Shown: positions 10,752 through 20,879 of the stretch, one piece after another
Layout of the letters: each line of letters opens with the position of its first letter
Numbering within the stretch: the first letter of the stretch is position 1
Assembly: GCA_021234155.1 (NCBI GenBank)
Contig: JAJEKV010000006.1
Location: forward strand, 12,123,318 to 12,187,317
Direction of reading: 5' to 3'
Origin: Isoetes taiwanensis
Lineage: Eukaryota; Streptophyta; Lycopodiopsida; Isoetales; Isoetaceae
Length of the DNA: 64,000 nucleotides
Notes under the pieces: generated by a model
Seen by the model: the letters and a program-made list of their open reading frames with translations, nothing else
The model's database searches: none
What the model was told of the DNA's origin: nothing
Made by a program: the position numbers and the translations under genes

Positions 10752-11495
10752 AACTCTTGTACCACCTACGTCAATGGTCAGCTTGCCCATGGAACTGAAT
10801 GGGTGGATTCTACATTGTAAACTAACCCTGAGATTTTCATGTGTTATAGAGAGTAAACTTTGGTCATCATGACCATGGGTTATCAGGTCAACAAACGTTG
10901 CCTCTAAGACAACACGCCAGGAACCTAAATCAGGATGGATATCTAATCTTACATACCATTTTCTTGATTCTGAAGCACCAATAATCTTGCAAAAACAGGA
11001 CTCGAGTTAACAGAGTTTCAAAGAAGAGACTCGTGCAAAATAGATCAGACTCTATCTGGTTACCTGAATCACAGTTGGGAGAAAGGATTTAATTAAGCAA
11101 AATAGGTTAGATCATATTAATTAATCCAGGACATGAAGTGGATCTTCAGTGGCAGAAATCATTATAACCAAACCATAGATGGGATGTACCTATAATATTT
11201 CACTTCTAAGTTACTGCAGATGGATTATATATAAAGTTAAAGCTCGATCAAGTGAAATATATCTACATAATAGTTCAAATTCTAATGCATGTTGTAACCT
11301 TGTTTATTTGGAAGAGCTTCAATGCAATGAGCTACGTGCATTCTTGTAATGGCACCTGCACATTAGAAGAGTAATGCTTCTATCATTATACTCCCAGTTA
11401 AACCACATGTCAAGGAAACAAAATTAAAAGTTTCTTACCAAGCAGTTTGACGAAGTTGAGCTACTATCTGAACTGAAACTCTTAATCCAAAAGAC
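10752..11495 (-). CDS. Exons of an unrecognised multi-exon gene
   Basis: The clearest exon is 10752-10985: 78 codons, no stop, bounded by an acceptor TTTTTGCAAG and a strong donor AGAGTT|GTAAGT. It reads IIGASESRKWYVRLDIHPDL, then SWRVVLEATFVDLITHGHDD and later MGKLTIDVGGTRV. Candidate upstream exons are 11439-11495 (SFGLRVSVQIVAQLRQTA) and 11299-11355 (AITRMHVAHCIEALPNK), each 57 bp with GT/AG borders. Reading phases between these three do not join directly, so an exon is missing or the gene is damaged. I do not recognise the protein. The preserved splice sites argue against random open frame. Confidence 0.5.
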
Positions 11496-11689
11496 CTGGA
11501 GTAAATATGTAGCACAATAACAGGGGGTTAGTTTTAGATTTTTATACGCTTTTTCACATGGTTTTTCTATGATTTCGTTGTTGTATTCGTTGAGGTGTAC
11601 TAAATAGTATTTCTAGAGTGCACCCTTTATGGGCCATTGATTTTCATTGGTTGGAACAATCCGAGGGTTGTTGTCTTTCTCTGCATGTG

Positions 11690-11845
11690 TTTGTGCATGA
11701 ACACTGCGCATGTGATGCATATGCATGTGTGTGCATGTGCATGTTCATGTGCATGTGCATGTGTATTGTGCATGTGCAAGTGCAAATGCAAGCGCATGTG
11801 CATGTGTGCATGTGTGTGCATGTGTGCATATGCATGTGTACTTGC
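11690..11845. repeat. TGCATG/TGTGCA simple-sequence tract
   Basis: Degenerate alternation of GCATGTGCATGTGTGCATG over about 155 bp. Open frames across it on both strands (Met/Cys/His/Val-rich) are products of the repeat. Confidence 0.85.
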
Positions 11846-12550
11846 CCTCTTTGATTCTTATTGCCGGTGGATTTTACTACCACTTAGATGGATTTTTTGC
11901 TCACACTTACAAAGGTATTTGTTTTTTAATGTTTCTTCGCTTAGCATAATGTTTTCTTTACAAGGTATTGGTTTCCCCGATTCTACAATGTAGTGTCGCA
12001 AAATCCCCTTTTGTTTCCTTCCTAATATTTGCTGCAGATTCAAGTTTAGGCCCTCTGTTTCCTTCCAACTTTGGATATTCCTGGTCACGGATTGTTCATA
12101 GCAACCACCCTTTAGCTTCAATCAACAAATGGATTCTTATGCACGCAGCAGCGGATTATTCCACCCTTTTCCATGTCACGCCGTCGGTCAAACAAAGGGC
12201 TACAAGAATGCATTTATATTGTAGGTTTGAACTTTAATTGAACCATAAGGTGAATCATGCATTACCTTTAAGCTAGAGATGGAGCATCCAAAATCATATG
12301 GATTGATAAACAATGGTGTCATTGTGAAAGAGAAATAGTTGTAGCGAAGTAACAATATGTAGCATAAATAACATGGGGTTTTTGTGTTGCAAACTTTATG
12401 ACTTTCGAGAATAATGGGATCAATCTGCTCTATCTTTATGGTAACTTTACTTATGTTCTATTTGTTTTATTGTGATCAAATTCAAAAGCTACAGTGATGA
12501 AAGCCTCAAATGAATTCTAGTTTTTCCTGGTCTCGAATTCTAAATTTTTG
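11846..12550. other. No gene recognised
   Basis: Mixed-composition DNA between the simple repeat and the MITE-like element. No motif or splice-bounded frame seen. Confidence 0.45.
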
Positions 12551-13034
12551 TCACACCGGGAGGGGGTGACGTCCCTAAGGCCCAAGGGGCAAAAATTTTT
12601 TTTTGGCAACACAAACCATTAACATCCAACATATAAAAATTAAATCCCCCAACACATAACAACCAACACATAACAACCATTGACATTAATAACCAACATA
12701 TAACTACCATTGACATTAATTAACACAACCATTGGGTCCAACACATTTAAATTAAAATCCCCCTCAAACCCCCTTTGGTTTGGGTGCATATTCACACGGG
12801 GGTGACGTAGGGCAGCGAGAGCCCTCATAATTGTATTTTGCACGTACGAAATCAACACCATATAGTATTCCACTTGAAATCTTACAGTATTTTGCGAATC
12901 TTGTTATACAGTATAGCAAATTTTGTACTTGCATACCCCACAAACGAGGAACTTTACGTACGGTATAGATTAAGGAATAAGGGGTGAATATGCCTATCCA
13001 ACAGCTCTCGTTGCCCGGAGTCACCCCCTGTGTG
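12551..13034. mobile_element. MITE-like element with CACAC...GTGTG termini
   Basis: The inner unit 12793-13034 (242 bp) begins CACACGGGGGTGACG and ends GTCACCCCCTGTGTG. About 31 bp at the two ends are inverted copies (GGGCAGCGAGAGC against GCTCTCGTTGCCC). A third related end, CACACCGGGAGGGGGTGACG, lies at 12551, and the AT-rich stretch between (12600-12790) is shared with the copy at the window start, so the family may really be about 484 bp. No clear target duplication was found. It has no coding capacity. Confidence 0.65.
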
Positions 13035-14512
13035 AGTCCACCATTAGGCTGAGTTCCACAGTTGTTTTGCAATATCTTTTAGATTTAGATATTTGACTGA
13101 GGTATATAATATCTGATCATATAAGCATCGAAATGACACTGATGCCATAAAGCAGATTTTGCTCAATTGCACTAAATGCTTGAAAGAAAAAAAATCTGAC
13201 AACCATCTAAGAAAGGTTGAGTCATATTGTGGCATGATAGTCATGTAACTGTACCTAACTCAGTCAATAATAGACAGAAATGCATTCCTTTGCCAGACAA
13301 CCTCAATCCTTGCACACGTGATTTTATATTAACATATGTACACCCATATGACGACAAGCAATTTCATAATAATGATTAGGAATGTCGTATACAAGATGTG
13401 TAAAAATGATACCAAATGCAGCAAGTGAGGCAAGTGCTTCCAAATATCGAGTATGTTCCAAAAGGTGCTTGTCACTCAAGTCATACTAACAAATATACTT
13501 GGAAATGTAAGGCCGTAAAATAAAGGCCCTACAAAATATCGCTGAAAACATGCTTTAACACATTATGTATCAATATCAATACAACATTCATAATATGTGA
13601 TAGAGGAAAACTGTAAGAAATGACCGATATAGAGAAGAGGAATCTGCAAGAAAAATGAACCTGCTTAGCTGGAAAAAGGTGTTGAGTTGTCAGCTCATAA
13701 GTCTAAACATTGAAGGTTACACAGTCTGCCTATGAGAAGCAGTGGCAGTAGGCAGACTTACTTGGTCATTAGAAGAGCTAGGTTGATTTTAAGTTAACCT
13801 AAAGCACAAGAAGGGATCTGAGCAATTGACAGGATTATCTAAGGCTAAGATCTTCATGACATGTTTAATTGGTTGCAAGATAAAGGTGGTTCGTAACAAC
13901 TATGGTAAAAGGGGGTAAATTCATTCAATGGTTCCAAAGCCAATTTTGATTAACAGGCATGTGGGATATTGTGGAAAAGCTCATTTTATACATCCGTCCT
14001 ATGGGATATTTGTAGCTGGAGTTCTGAACCGGATTAGCAAGTTGTATGATAAATATTAACGTAAGTTGAGCATGCCGGGTAATGAACTTCGAAACTCTTG
14101 AAGAGCATATTCTATAACTCTGAATGCAAATCTTCTAAACAGGCTTCTTTTTTACAAAGGAAAGATAATCAAAAGGGAAACAATAAAGGGTTGTTCCTGT
14201 CATCTGGCCAAAGACCAGATAAACTTGATATTCTGCTTCGAGTTTGCTCCTAATCCCCTACCTGTATAGTTGATTTTAGTAATAGTCCCTAAACTTATAG
14301 CTGAGAAACCAAGAATTATATAAGCTCGACAAAATGGTTGGTTTCCAACATGAAGAACATGGATGGTTTCGAACCAAAACACAAAAGACGTCAAAAACTC
14401 AAAGCTCACCCAACTCACTTCGAAAATCCTAGAGCAATCCAACGGAGATGTCAATCCATTTTGTTACTCTCAGTTCTGGGCATCACTTCCCCAACACACT
14501 TATTAATAATTA
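13035..14512. other. No gene recognised
   Basis: AT-rich DNA without recognisable motif. The 66- to 84-codon minus-strand frames at 13044-13244 and 14200-14454 have no family signature. Confidence 0.45.
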
Positions 14513-14925
14513 CCATCTAGTATCCCACATGTATGATTTTGCCCGGATGCTAGGGAGGAGAAGGTATCATTGGTAGGAGCATCACATTGATGGTCATCAT
14601 TTACACCCCAACAAAGGGCCTTATTTGTGTTGAGCTCTATTCCACACACATGATATAAACCTGCGAATAAAGCAGAGTACTGGGCACGAGGATCGGGCGC
14701 CCAACTTGTGGAGTCTGCTTTCCTGTTCCATCCCCAAAAGACCGACTCATTATTATCGGTCCGCAAACCGTAGCTGGTTTGCCAACCAGAAGAGACGGAA
14801 GCGAAGGAATATCCAGAGGGAGGTTTTGTCTCGTCATATTCGTCGAAGCCTCAGCAATCAACTGTACCCAATCCATTATTTCTGACAGCACAGACATGCG
14901 AACCCCCAGAGCTTATACGTCAAGC
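14513..14925 (-). pseudogene. Crinkly/RCC1-repeat ectodomain fragment
   Basis: Four successive repeat blocks can be read on the minus strand: GGSHVCAVRNNG...VDC; FASVSSGWQTSYGLRTDNNE; YSALFAGLYHVCGI...ALCWG; and FSSLASGQNHTCGI. The pattern F..(V/L).(S/A)G..H.CG(I/L)...CWG is that of the RCC1-like crinkly repeats in plant CR4-type receptor kinases and related proteins. An in-frame TGA at 14851-14853 stands where the pattern expects TGG (Trp). No kinase domain or signal peptide is nearby. It is a broken fragment, either of a receptor ectodomain or of another RCC1-fold protein. Confidence 0.6.
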
Positions 14926-15265
14926 CGTTCTGTTACTCTCCATTCTGACGGATTAGACAGAAGGAAAATAGGGCAACCGGCCAGGTCTTGTATCCTAGAA
15001 CCAAAGCTACATCGACTTAGCACTCGTGGCATGGCATGCATCGGCCTCCTCGCCAGCTGCAATCGAGCCCACTAAAGAGGAAACAGAGTAAAAAAAAAAT
15101 AGAGAAGCCAAAATCATACAAAAAATCACGACCCTTAAAAAACTTCTTCAATTTTTGGATAGCCGGATTTTTTAACCGGCAGCTAAAATCTTTAAAATAT
15201 TTGAAAACGAACCTGGAAAAAAAAATCCAAAATGGAAAAACCGAATTTAAACAATAGGATAACAT

Positions 15266-15558
15266 TCTAGAACCTTCGGTTCCATAAAGAACGGTGCCTG
15301 TAAATTATTACAATATACATGATACCGCTTGCGAATATTTTCAAAAGAAGGACAATGTGTGGATTTCTTAAGAGGTGGTTCTAACTGTCTATCTATCTTA
15401 TCATCATACTCATAAATTTTAGGTTCCATATTTTCATAGACACTTCTTAACTTAGAGCTTGAAATGTTAAGACTTCCAAGCTTGACACAAGAAACAACTC
15501 TAGAATTGATTTTTAAAAGATCATGTTCATATGTGGCCAACATGATGTCAATCCACAA
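15266..15558 (-). pseudogene. LINE 3' coding fragment (first copy)
   Basis: The minus-strand frame ends with HCPSFENIRKRYHVYCNNLQ then a PKVLE tail. This is the same sequence as 15797-15905, about 530 bp away in the same orientation. Upstream residues (MLATYEHDLLKINSRVV) fit the C-terminal region of the LINE polyprotein. Two nearby 3' ends show either two insertions of one family or an internal duplication. Confidence 0.6.
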
Positions 15559-15660
15559 ATTCTTAAGGCCTAATAAAACAACGTTTAAATTTCATTCTTA
15601 GGTTATTTAAGAGTGAACAACATCCTTAAGAGAACCTTGGATAAATGTCATCTTGTCCAA

Positions 15661-17215
15661 AGTCCTCATATAAATAAAATAAATAAATAAGTTAATAAAT
15701 CATACCCTTTTGGACCTCAAGGGTCATGGAGCAGCAACACAATACATTAATGTTATTAAAGCTTAAATATGCATGTCTATCTCTTTAATATATAATTCTA
15801 GAACCTTCGGTTCTATACAGAACGATGCCTGTAAATTATTACAACATACATGATACCGCTTGTGAATATTTTCAAAAGAAGGACAATGTAATAAAGTATG
15901 AGCTTCATCTAAGCTTGTCTAGTATCATCATTACTGCAAAGGTTTTTCCCTTGAAAACCTTTCGAGGCAGGGGTTTTTTAATCCTAGTAGTAATGATTGT
16001 ACTAGCCCATGGCCTATTGGTCTTCGTGGACGTTAAAAAAACTATTCTATTCTATTCTATTCTATTCTTCAACCTATTGTATATCATAAAGAAAATACAA
16101 ACTCTCTTCTTTTTTAATCTTAGCCCACCTCCCTGTCTCAATATGCAATATATATGAGCTCGATCTAAATCGAGCAATTACCTATTTCAAATGTGGAGGA
16201 GATATATAAGCATGCATCATTCTGATAAAAAGAAAGCCTTGAACCTTTTGTTGTCCAAAGCTTATTTATAGCTAGAGATTGTACCAAGTCCCGAGCTCCT
16301 ACAATTGTAATCAGTCAATTTGCCTTAGAAATACTCCAGTTTTTTGCGCAAGACATCACATCCTGATACCATTTAGTGTTTGGACTCAAGCTCATCTTCG
16401 ACCACCTGCCATCATCCAATTTTCTCAACTTATTTATAAAATTAATTCTCATCCAAAGGGTCTTTGGTTCTCAAGGTATCATGCCAGTCTCAACTAACAT
16501 AATTGCAAAAGGAGTTTGTGATTTAACCCCCAGCTTCTCATGTAAAAAGATTTTCAAGATGGATTCAAAATAACACCACACTTTTACTAAAAGAGAGGGT
16601 CTCCAAATTGGAATGCCATACAATAACACAATCTGCACTGGTGTTTTGAAAAGCATTTTCTTTAGTTCAAAAGCAGTCAGGAGTCAGGGATGCTTTATGA
16701 CACCTAGAACGCATTCTATAAAGAGCTACTTTCTCAGCAAGCCTCTTATGCACGCATTCTTTCCACTTAAAATTTAATGTCACCTCCAATCCCAAATACT
16801 TATAGTAATTAACCGTTTCAAGGAGCTCGCCTTTGTAATAGAATATTGATGCCCTAGAAGACCCAAATATCATTATTTTGGATTTGCTCAAGTGTACCTT
16901 CATCTTGCGAGCCTCACAAAAGGATTTAAAATTGTCAAGATGTTTTTGGAGGCCATATGAATTTTCAGAGATAGGGACAACATCGTCAGCATAAAGCAAC
17001 AATTGAAGAACATAGTGTTCTAAACAAGAACCTGCATGCCCTCTTACTCTCAATCAATGTTCTAACTCATCAACATAGAGTCCAAAGAGGGTTGGAGATA
17101 GCGGACAACCTTGTCAGACTCCAATTATGCTTTGAAACTTCGCTGGTACTTGAGCTGACAGTTTTGCAATGACCATACCTTGAACTTTGTTGTAAAAAAT
17201 GTGTTTCAAAGTTTA
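15661..17215 (-). pseudogene. LINE reverse-transcriptase half with 3' tail
   Basis: Reading from 17215 downward: GMVIAKLSAQVPAKFQ, then a stop where the family has GVRQ, then GCPLSPTLFGLYVDELEH. Next comes LLLYADDVVPISENSYGLQK (catalytic YADD at about 16982-16993) and SKSKIMIFGSS. A frameshifted thumb-region segment follows (VLLYGIPIWRPSLL, TPFAIMLVETGMIP, 16471-16656) and a C-terminal HCPSFENIHKRYH near 15890. The 3' end lies at about 15661-15793 with a TTATTTATT-type tail. Endonuclease and N-terminal RT are missing and several stops are present, so it is a dead 5'-truncated copy. Its tail carries the empty target site of the hAT-like element. Confidence 0.8.
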
Positions 17216-18940
17216 TGGAAATCTTAAGGGAAAAGAATTTCATATTTGGGACTTATTATATCTCTTAAGAAGTTTTAAACTTATTTTCCATAAATAAAAT
17301 TCTCAAGACATTATCTTGTTTACTATATTAGTACATGGATACTTAATTTCTTTAAAAGGACCATACAGTGACTATCTTATAACATTTAACAAAGGTTAAC
17401 TTTTCCCTTTGAACATTTTCTTGTTCTTGAACCTTGATCCTCTACAAACTCACCTTATTCCCTTTCAATATTTTCTTGTTCTTGAATCTTGATCCTCTAC
17501 CAACTCGTCTTAACGGATTTAAAAAGATGACATAGTGCTCAAAAATATACGTGCTTGTTTCCTTGTCTTAATGCATTTAGAAAATATTGCATAGTGCTAA
17601 TAGATACAAAAAATCCCATAGTGCTGATACATAATTGCTTGTTCAAAGAGAGATTGAACTTACAACTCTTAAATTCCCACCCTTAACCCTTATCCACCAA
17701 GCCACACCACTTACTTTTTTTTAGATTTTGATATATAGAAAACCTTAGGCTTATCCATACTTTATTTTATTTCTATTTTAAAATGGCTTCCCCATTTTTG
17801 CAACAGGTTTGGTCGCAAATGCGGATTTCAATACTGCCTGACTTCCCGGGTTCTGCAACAGTAACAGATGGTTTCTTGTTGAAGTTATAAGGGTTTTTTG
17901 TCAATTTCTGGAATCCGACTTCCAAAATTCTTGCCTAAATCATTTCTGAGTGATTATGTATAGATTCATGTCATTAGCAAGAGCTTGTTTCGAAAGCCTG
18001 AGGTTTCTTGTGAGAAATTCTTATTTGATTCTTGCCCTACAGGGCTCATAGAAGTGACAAATTTTTTCCCCCGAATATTTTTTGTCACATAGAAGAATAG
18101 GTTTTTTTCTCACAGAATTGGATTTCTTATTCTGGCTCTTTTGGATTTTCTTTTTCTTGTTGGACACATATTTCGGATTTCTTATCTTATTGTCACTTCT
18201 TATTCTTATGTATGTTTCTAATGCTTATAATTTCCTTTAAGATTTCTTACAACAGTTTTATGGGTAGAGCCACAAATCTTTCTGTGCAAGTCTACACACA
18301 ATGGAACTGCTTATGCCTTTTTCTTGCTTCTTTAAATAAAAAAATCCTCAAAATTTCTTGTGTTTCCTTTTCATTACTCTATTCAGAAAATTGATTCTTA
18401 GAATAAGGCAAATGGAAGTAAGATTCGCACCTTGTTTTACAGTTTCCTTCTTCTTCATGAAATACCCTTGGAACTTTATTTCTCTAGTTGAACAAGGAAC
18501 AAGAAAGGCATCTTTGAAGAGAGCACGAATACCTAAACTACATCTCTTATTCCAAGTTAAAAGAAATGTACAAAATTGTGGCCTTTTGTCCACGTGAAAG
18601 GAAATGAACCAAAAGACACATATAGAATACTACCCTAATACGGCTACATGTAGAACTCAAAGAAAATCACCATTTATATAGCAGAAATAATTTCCTCTAC
18701 TATACATATAAAATAGAGAACACTAGTTAGTGAAACAAGAAAAGATTGAAAAAGAAACACCTAGGTAATTTCGAGCGGAACCATGGAAAACATGGGGAAG
18801 GTGTTAGTGTTTAGCTCATGACACCAAGTCTATTACAAACATGTGTATAGTTGAAGAGTTCTTTGAATTTTCTCTGTGGACAATAAAAACTATTCTATTG
18901 TATTGTAGCACTAAGATCAAGGGGTAATAAGAATTTTAAA
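17216..18940. other. No gene recognised
   Basis: AT-rich. A ~55-bp near-repeat (TATTTTCTTGTTCTTGAATC... against AACATTTTCTTGTTCTTGAACC...) lies at 17403-17516. No coding or RNA gene can be supported. Confidence 0.45.
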
Positions 18941-20746
18941 TCATGGTAATGACCAGAAGCACTCAGAATGTGACCACAGAGAAAAATATGATGGAGGGTG
19001 GTCCTCATAGTCAATGAGATCAACCACATAAGTGATAATATCTGGCTTAAAGTCGCAATTTGAAATCGCGGGCTCTAGACTTGCCACCTTACTATATGTT
19101 TGGCAATCTTCTGGATCCAAAATTTGTATCTGTTTTGGATTTATCTCCATGAATTCATCACTATTATGTAGACAAAGCACATCTTCTGTCTCTATTCTTT
19201 GAGCTTGAATAATGTGTGCTTGGTTCACAAGTTGTTGTGAAGATAGCCACATATCATCAGCAGCACCAGCAGTCTTCTCCTCTGACCCAGCACCAGCAGT
19301 TTCTGTTGCAGTTTCTGTTTCTATATGTGTTTGTATTTCTATCAATCTTTGGATGGAGTGATTCTGAAAACAATCCACATTTTCTTGTATTGTGTTCATG
19401 TTTCTATCTGTTTCTATCTGTGCTTCTGTTTCTGTGGTGCAACAATCCATATAATTATTACCATAATAATCATGTTCTTGAATCACAGGCTCTTGGTCTG
19501 TCAAATTAGACTCCAAACTGCTACACGTTGGAGTTTTAGCTTGGCACAAATACAGGGGTGCCAACTCTGCTTTATGCTGCCCTTGGTCTTGCAAGAAGTC
19601 TTCTTCAGGAACCAGCACCGGGGCTGCCATATTAGGAACCAGCACCGAGGCTGCCATATTAGGTTTGCACTGAGGCTGATAATCCCCCATATTCGGAGGC
19701 ATATTATTGCATGCCATGTTGTTGGCCTGCAGATTTGCCATATCTGGCCACCCATATACTTGATTCGTTATGTTGTCAGTCTGCAGGCCATATTCATTTC
19801 TTTTTTCGGACATATTTGGCCAGCCCAATACTTGATTGGGCATAATTTGCTGTTGATGTACACCTTGAACACAGCCATAATAATCATCTTCAGTTCCCCG
19901 ATCTTCTTGCATACAATCAGATCCTTCAAGAGCAGGATACTGATAATACAAATTAGGGTTGCATGGCTGAGGCTGATAATACAACCCAGAATTTGGAGGC
20001 ATAATATTGTATGGACTGTTGTTGGTCTGCACATATACTTGATTCGCCAAGTACCCATTTCCTGGTTGGCCCATACTTGGCCCTATTTGTTGCTCATATA
20101 CAGCTTCAACACCAGAAGAAGAACCTGCATATACTGGATTCACCATGTTGTTAGGCTGCCAATAACCATTTCTTGAATGCGCCATATATGGATTCGCGCA
20201 CATTTGTTGCTGCTGGACACCTTGAACACCTGTGTATTGTGTGGCACGATCAAGACCATCTCTAAACTGTTGGGCACCAGAACCTGTGTATTGTTTGGCG
20301 CCATCAAAACCACCTCTAAACTGTTGGGCAGCACCAGAAGAAGTAGATTTAGGTTTAGGGTTCCAACTGCTGGGGAAAGAAGCAAGCAGCCTCTCGATCT
20401 CCTCCCGGGCCAAACGAAGACTAGCAAGGGCGGGTCCATAGTTTTGATAACCCATCAGAAACTGCTCATATGTTTTGTGCAGTTCCTTCACCACGCCAAA
20501 GGGGCTGAATAGGTGTCCCTTCATTCCCTTCTGTCCCTTCATTCCTCTCTTCCGCGTTTTGTCCTTACACTTAAAACGGGGCTGCTCCATCTTGTGGTTG
20601 TTTGCGTAGTCGAACACCGTGTTGAAACTGTGACAAAATGGGCATGGAAACTTTGCGTTATATCTTTTGTACGCATCATAGACAAGTTTCATCTCCTCCA
20701 TCTCTACTAGTTCGCCGCTGCTGCTAATCCGCTGTCTCCTACTCAT
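18941..20746 (-). CDS. Intronless 601-aa protein with a derived Dof-like zinc finger
   Basis: Uninterrupted frame from ATG at 20746. An N-terminal finger reads PCPFC (C35, C38), 21 residues with S..T.F.Y.NN....QPR, then C60-K-D-K63. Length and residues follow the Dof DNA-binding domain (C-X2-C-X21-C-X2-C), except that the fourth cysteine is lysine and the RYWTxGG segment is replaced by basic TRKRGMKGQKGMKG. Residues 65-130 are a short helical stretch; 130-420 are rich in Gln, Asn, Pro, Tyr and Gly with repeated YTG, QQQ and NMPPN motifs; the C-terminus is acidic. By inference this is a nuclear, transcription-factor-like protein with an activation-type tail. It stands alone in repeat-rich DNA. 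An XS-type zinc finger is the main alternative. No frame damage seen; expression unknown. Confidence 0.6.
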   Translation of the reverse strand: MSRRQRISSSGELVEMEEMKLVYDAYKRYNAKFPCPFCHSFNTVFDYANNHKMEQPRFKCKDKTRKRGMKGQKGMKGHLFSPFGVVKELHKTYEQFLMGYQNYGPALASLRLAREEIERLLASFPSSWNPKPKSTSSGAAQQFRGGFDGAKQYTGSGAQQFRDGLDRATQYTGVQGVQQQQMCANPYMAHSRNGYWQPNNMVNPVYAGSSSGVEAVYEQQIGPSMGQPGNGYLANQVYVQTNNSPYNIMPPNSGLYYQPQPCNPNLYYQYPALEGSDCMQEDRGTEDDYYGCVQGVHQQQIMPNQVLGWPNMSEKRNEYGLQTDNITNQVYGWPDMANLQANNMACNNMPPNMGDYQPQCKPNMAASVLVPNMAAPVLVPEEDFLQDQGQHKAELAPLYLCQAKTPTCSSLESNLTDQEPVIQEHDYYGNNYMDCCTTETEAQIETDRNMNTIQENVDCFQNHSIQRLIEIQTHIETETATETAGAGSEEKTAGAADDMWLSSQQLVNQAHIIQAQRIETEDVLCLHNSDEFMEINPKQIQILDPEDCQTYSKVASLEPAISNCDFKPDIITYVVDLIDYEDHPPSYFSLWSHSECFWSLP

Positions 20747-20789
20747 CCGATATCCTGCCCAATGTTTAAATGTTGTACATTTTTACCTT

Positions 20790-20870
20790 TACATTAAATT
20801 TATTTAAATGTATTTTATAAATGCCTTTATATTAAATTTATTTAAATGTATTTTATAAATGCCTTTGTAT
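20790..20870. repeat. Tandem duplication just upstream of the Dof-like gene
   Basis: ATTAAATTTATTTAAATGTA followed by TTTTATAAATGCCTTT occurs twice with a ~38-bp period, within 130 bp upstream of the gene's start. It may affect its promoter. Confidence 0.8.
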
Positions 20871-20879
20871 ACAAATATT

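Noticed and set aside
11618-11993. Overlapping Met/Cys/His/Val-rich frames on both strands
   Set aside because: They are translations of the TGCATG simple-sequence tract.
19325-20176. 283-codon plus-strand open frame
   Set aside because: It is antisense to the Dof-like gene; its Ile/Cys/His-rich composition mirrors Asn/Gln/Met-rich codons on the other strand, and it has no motif.
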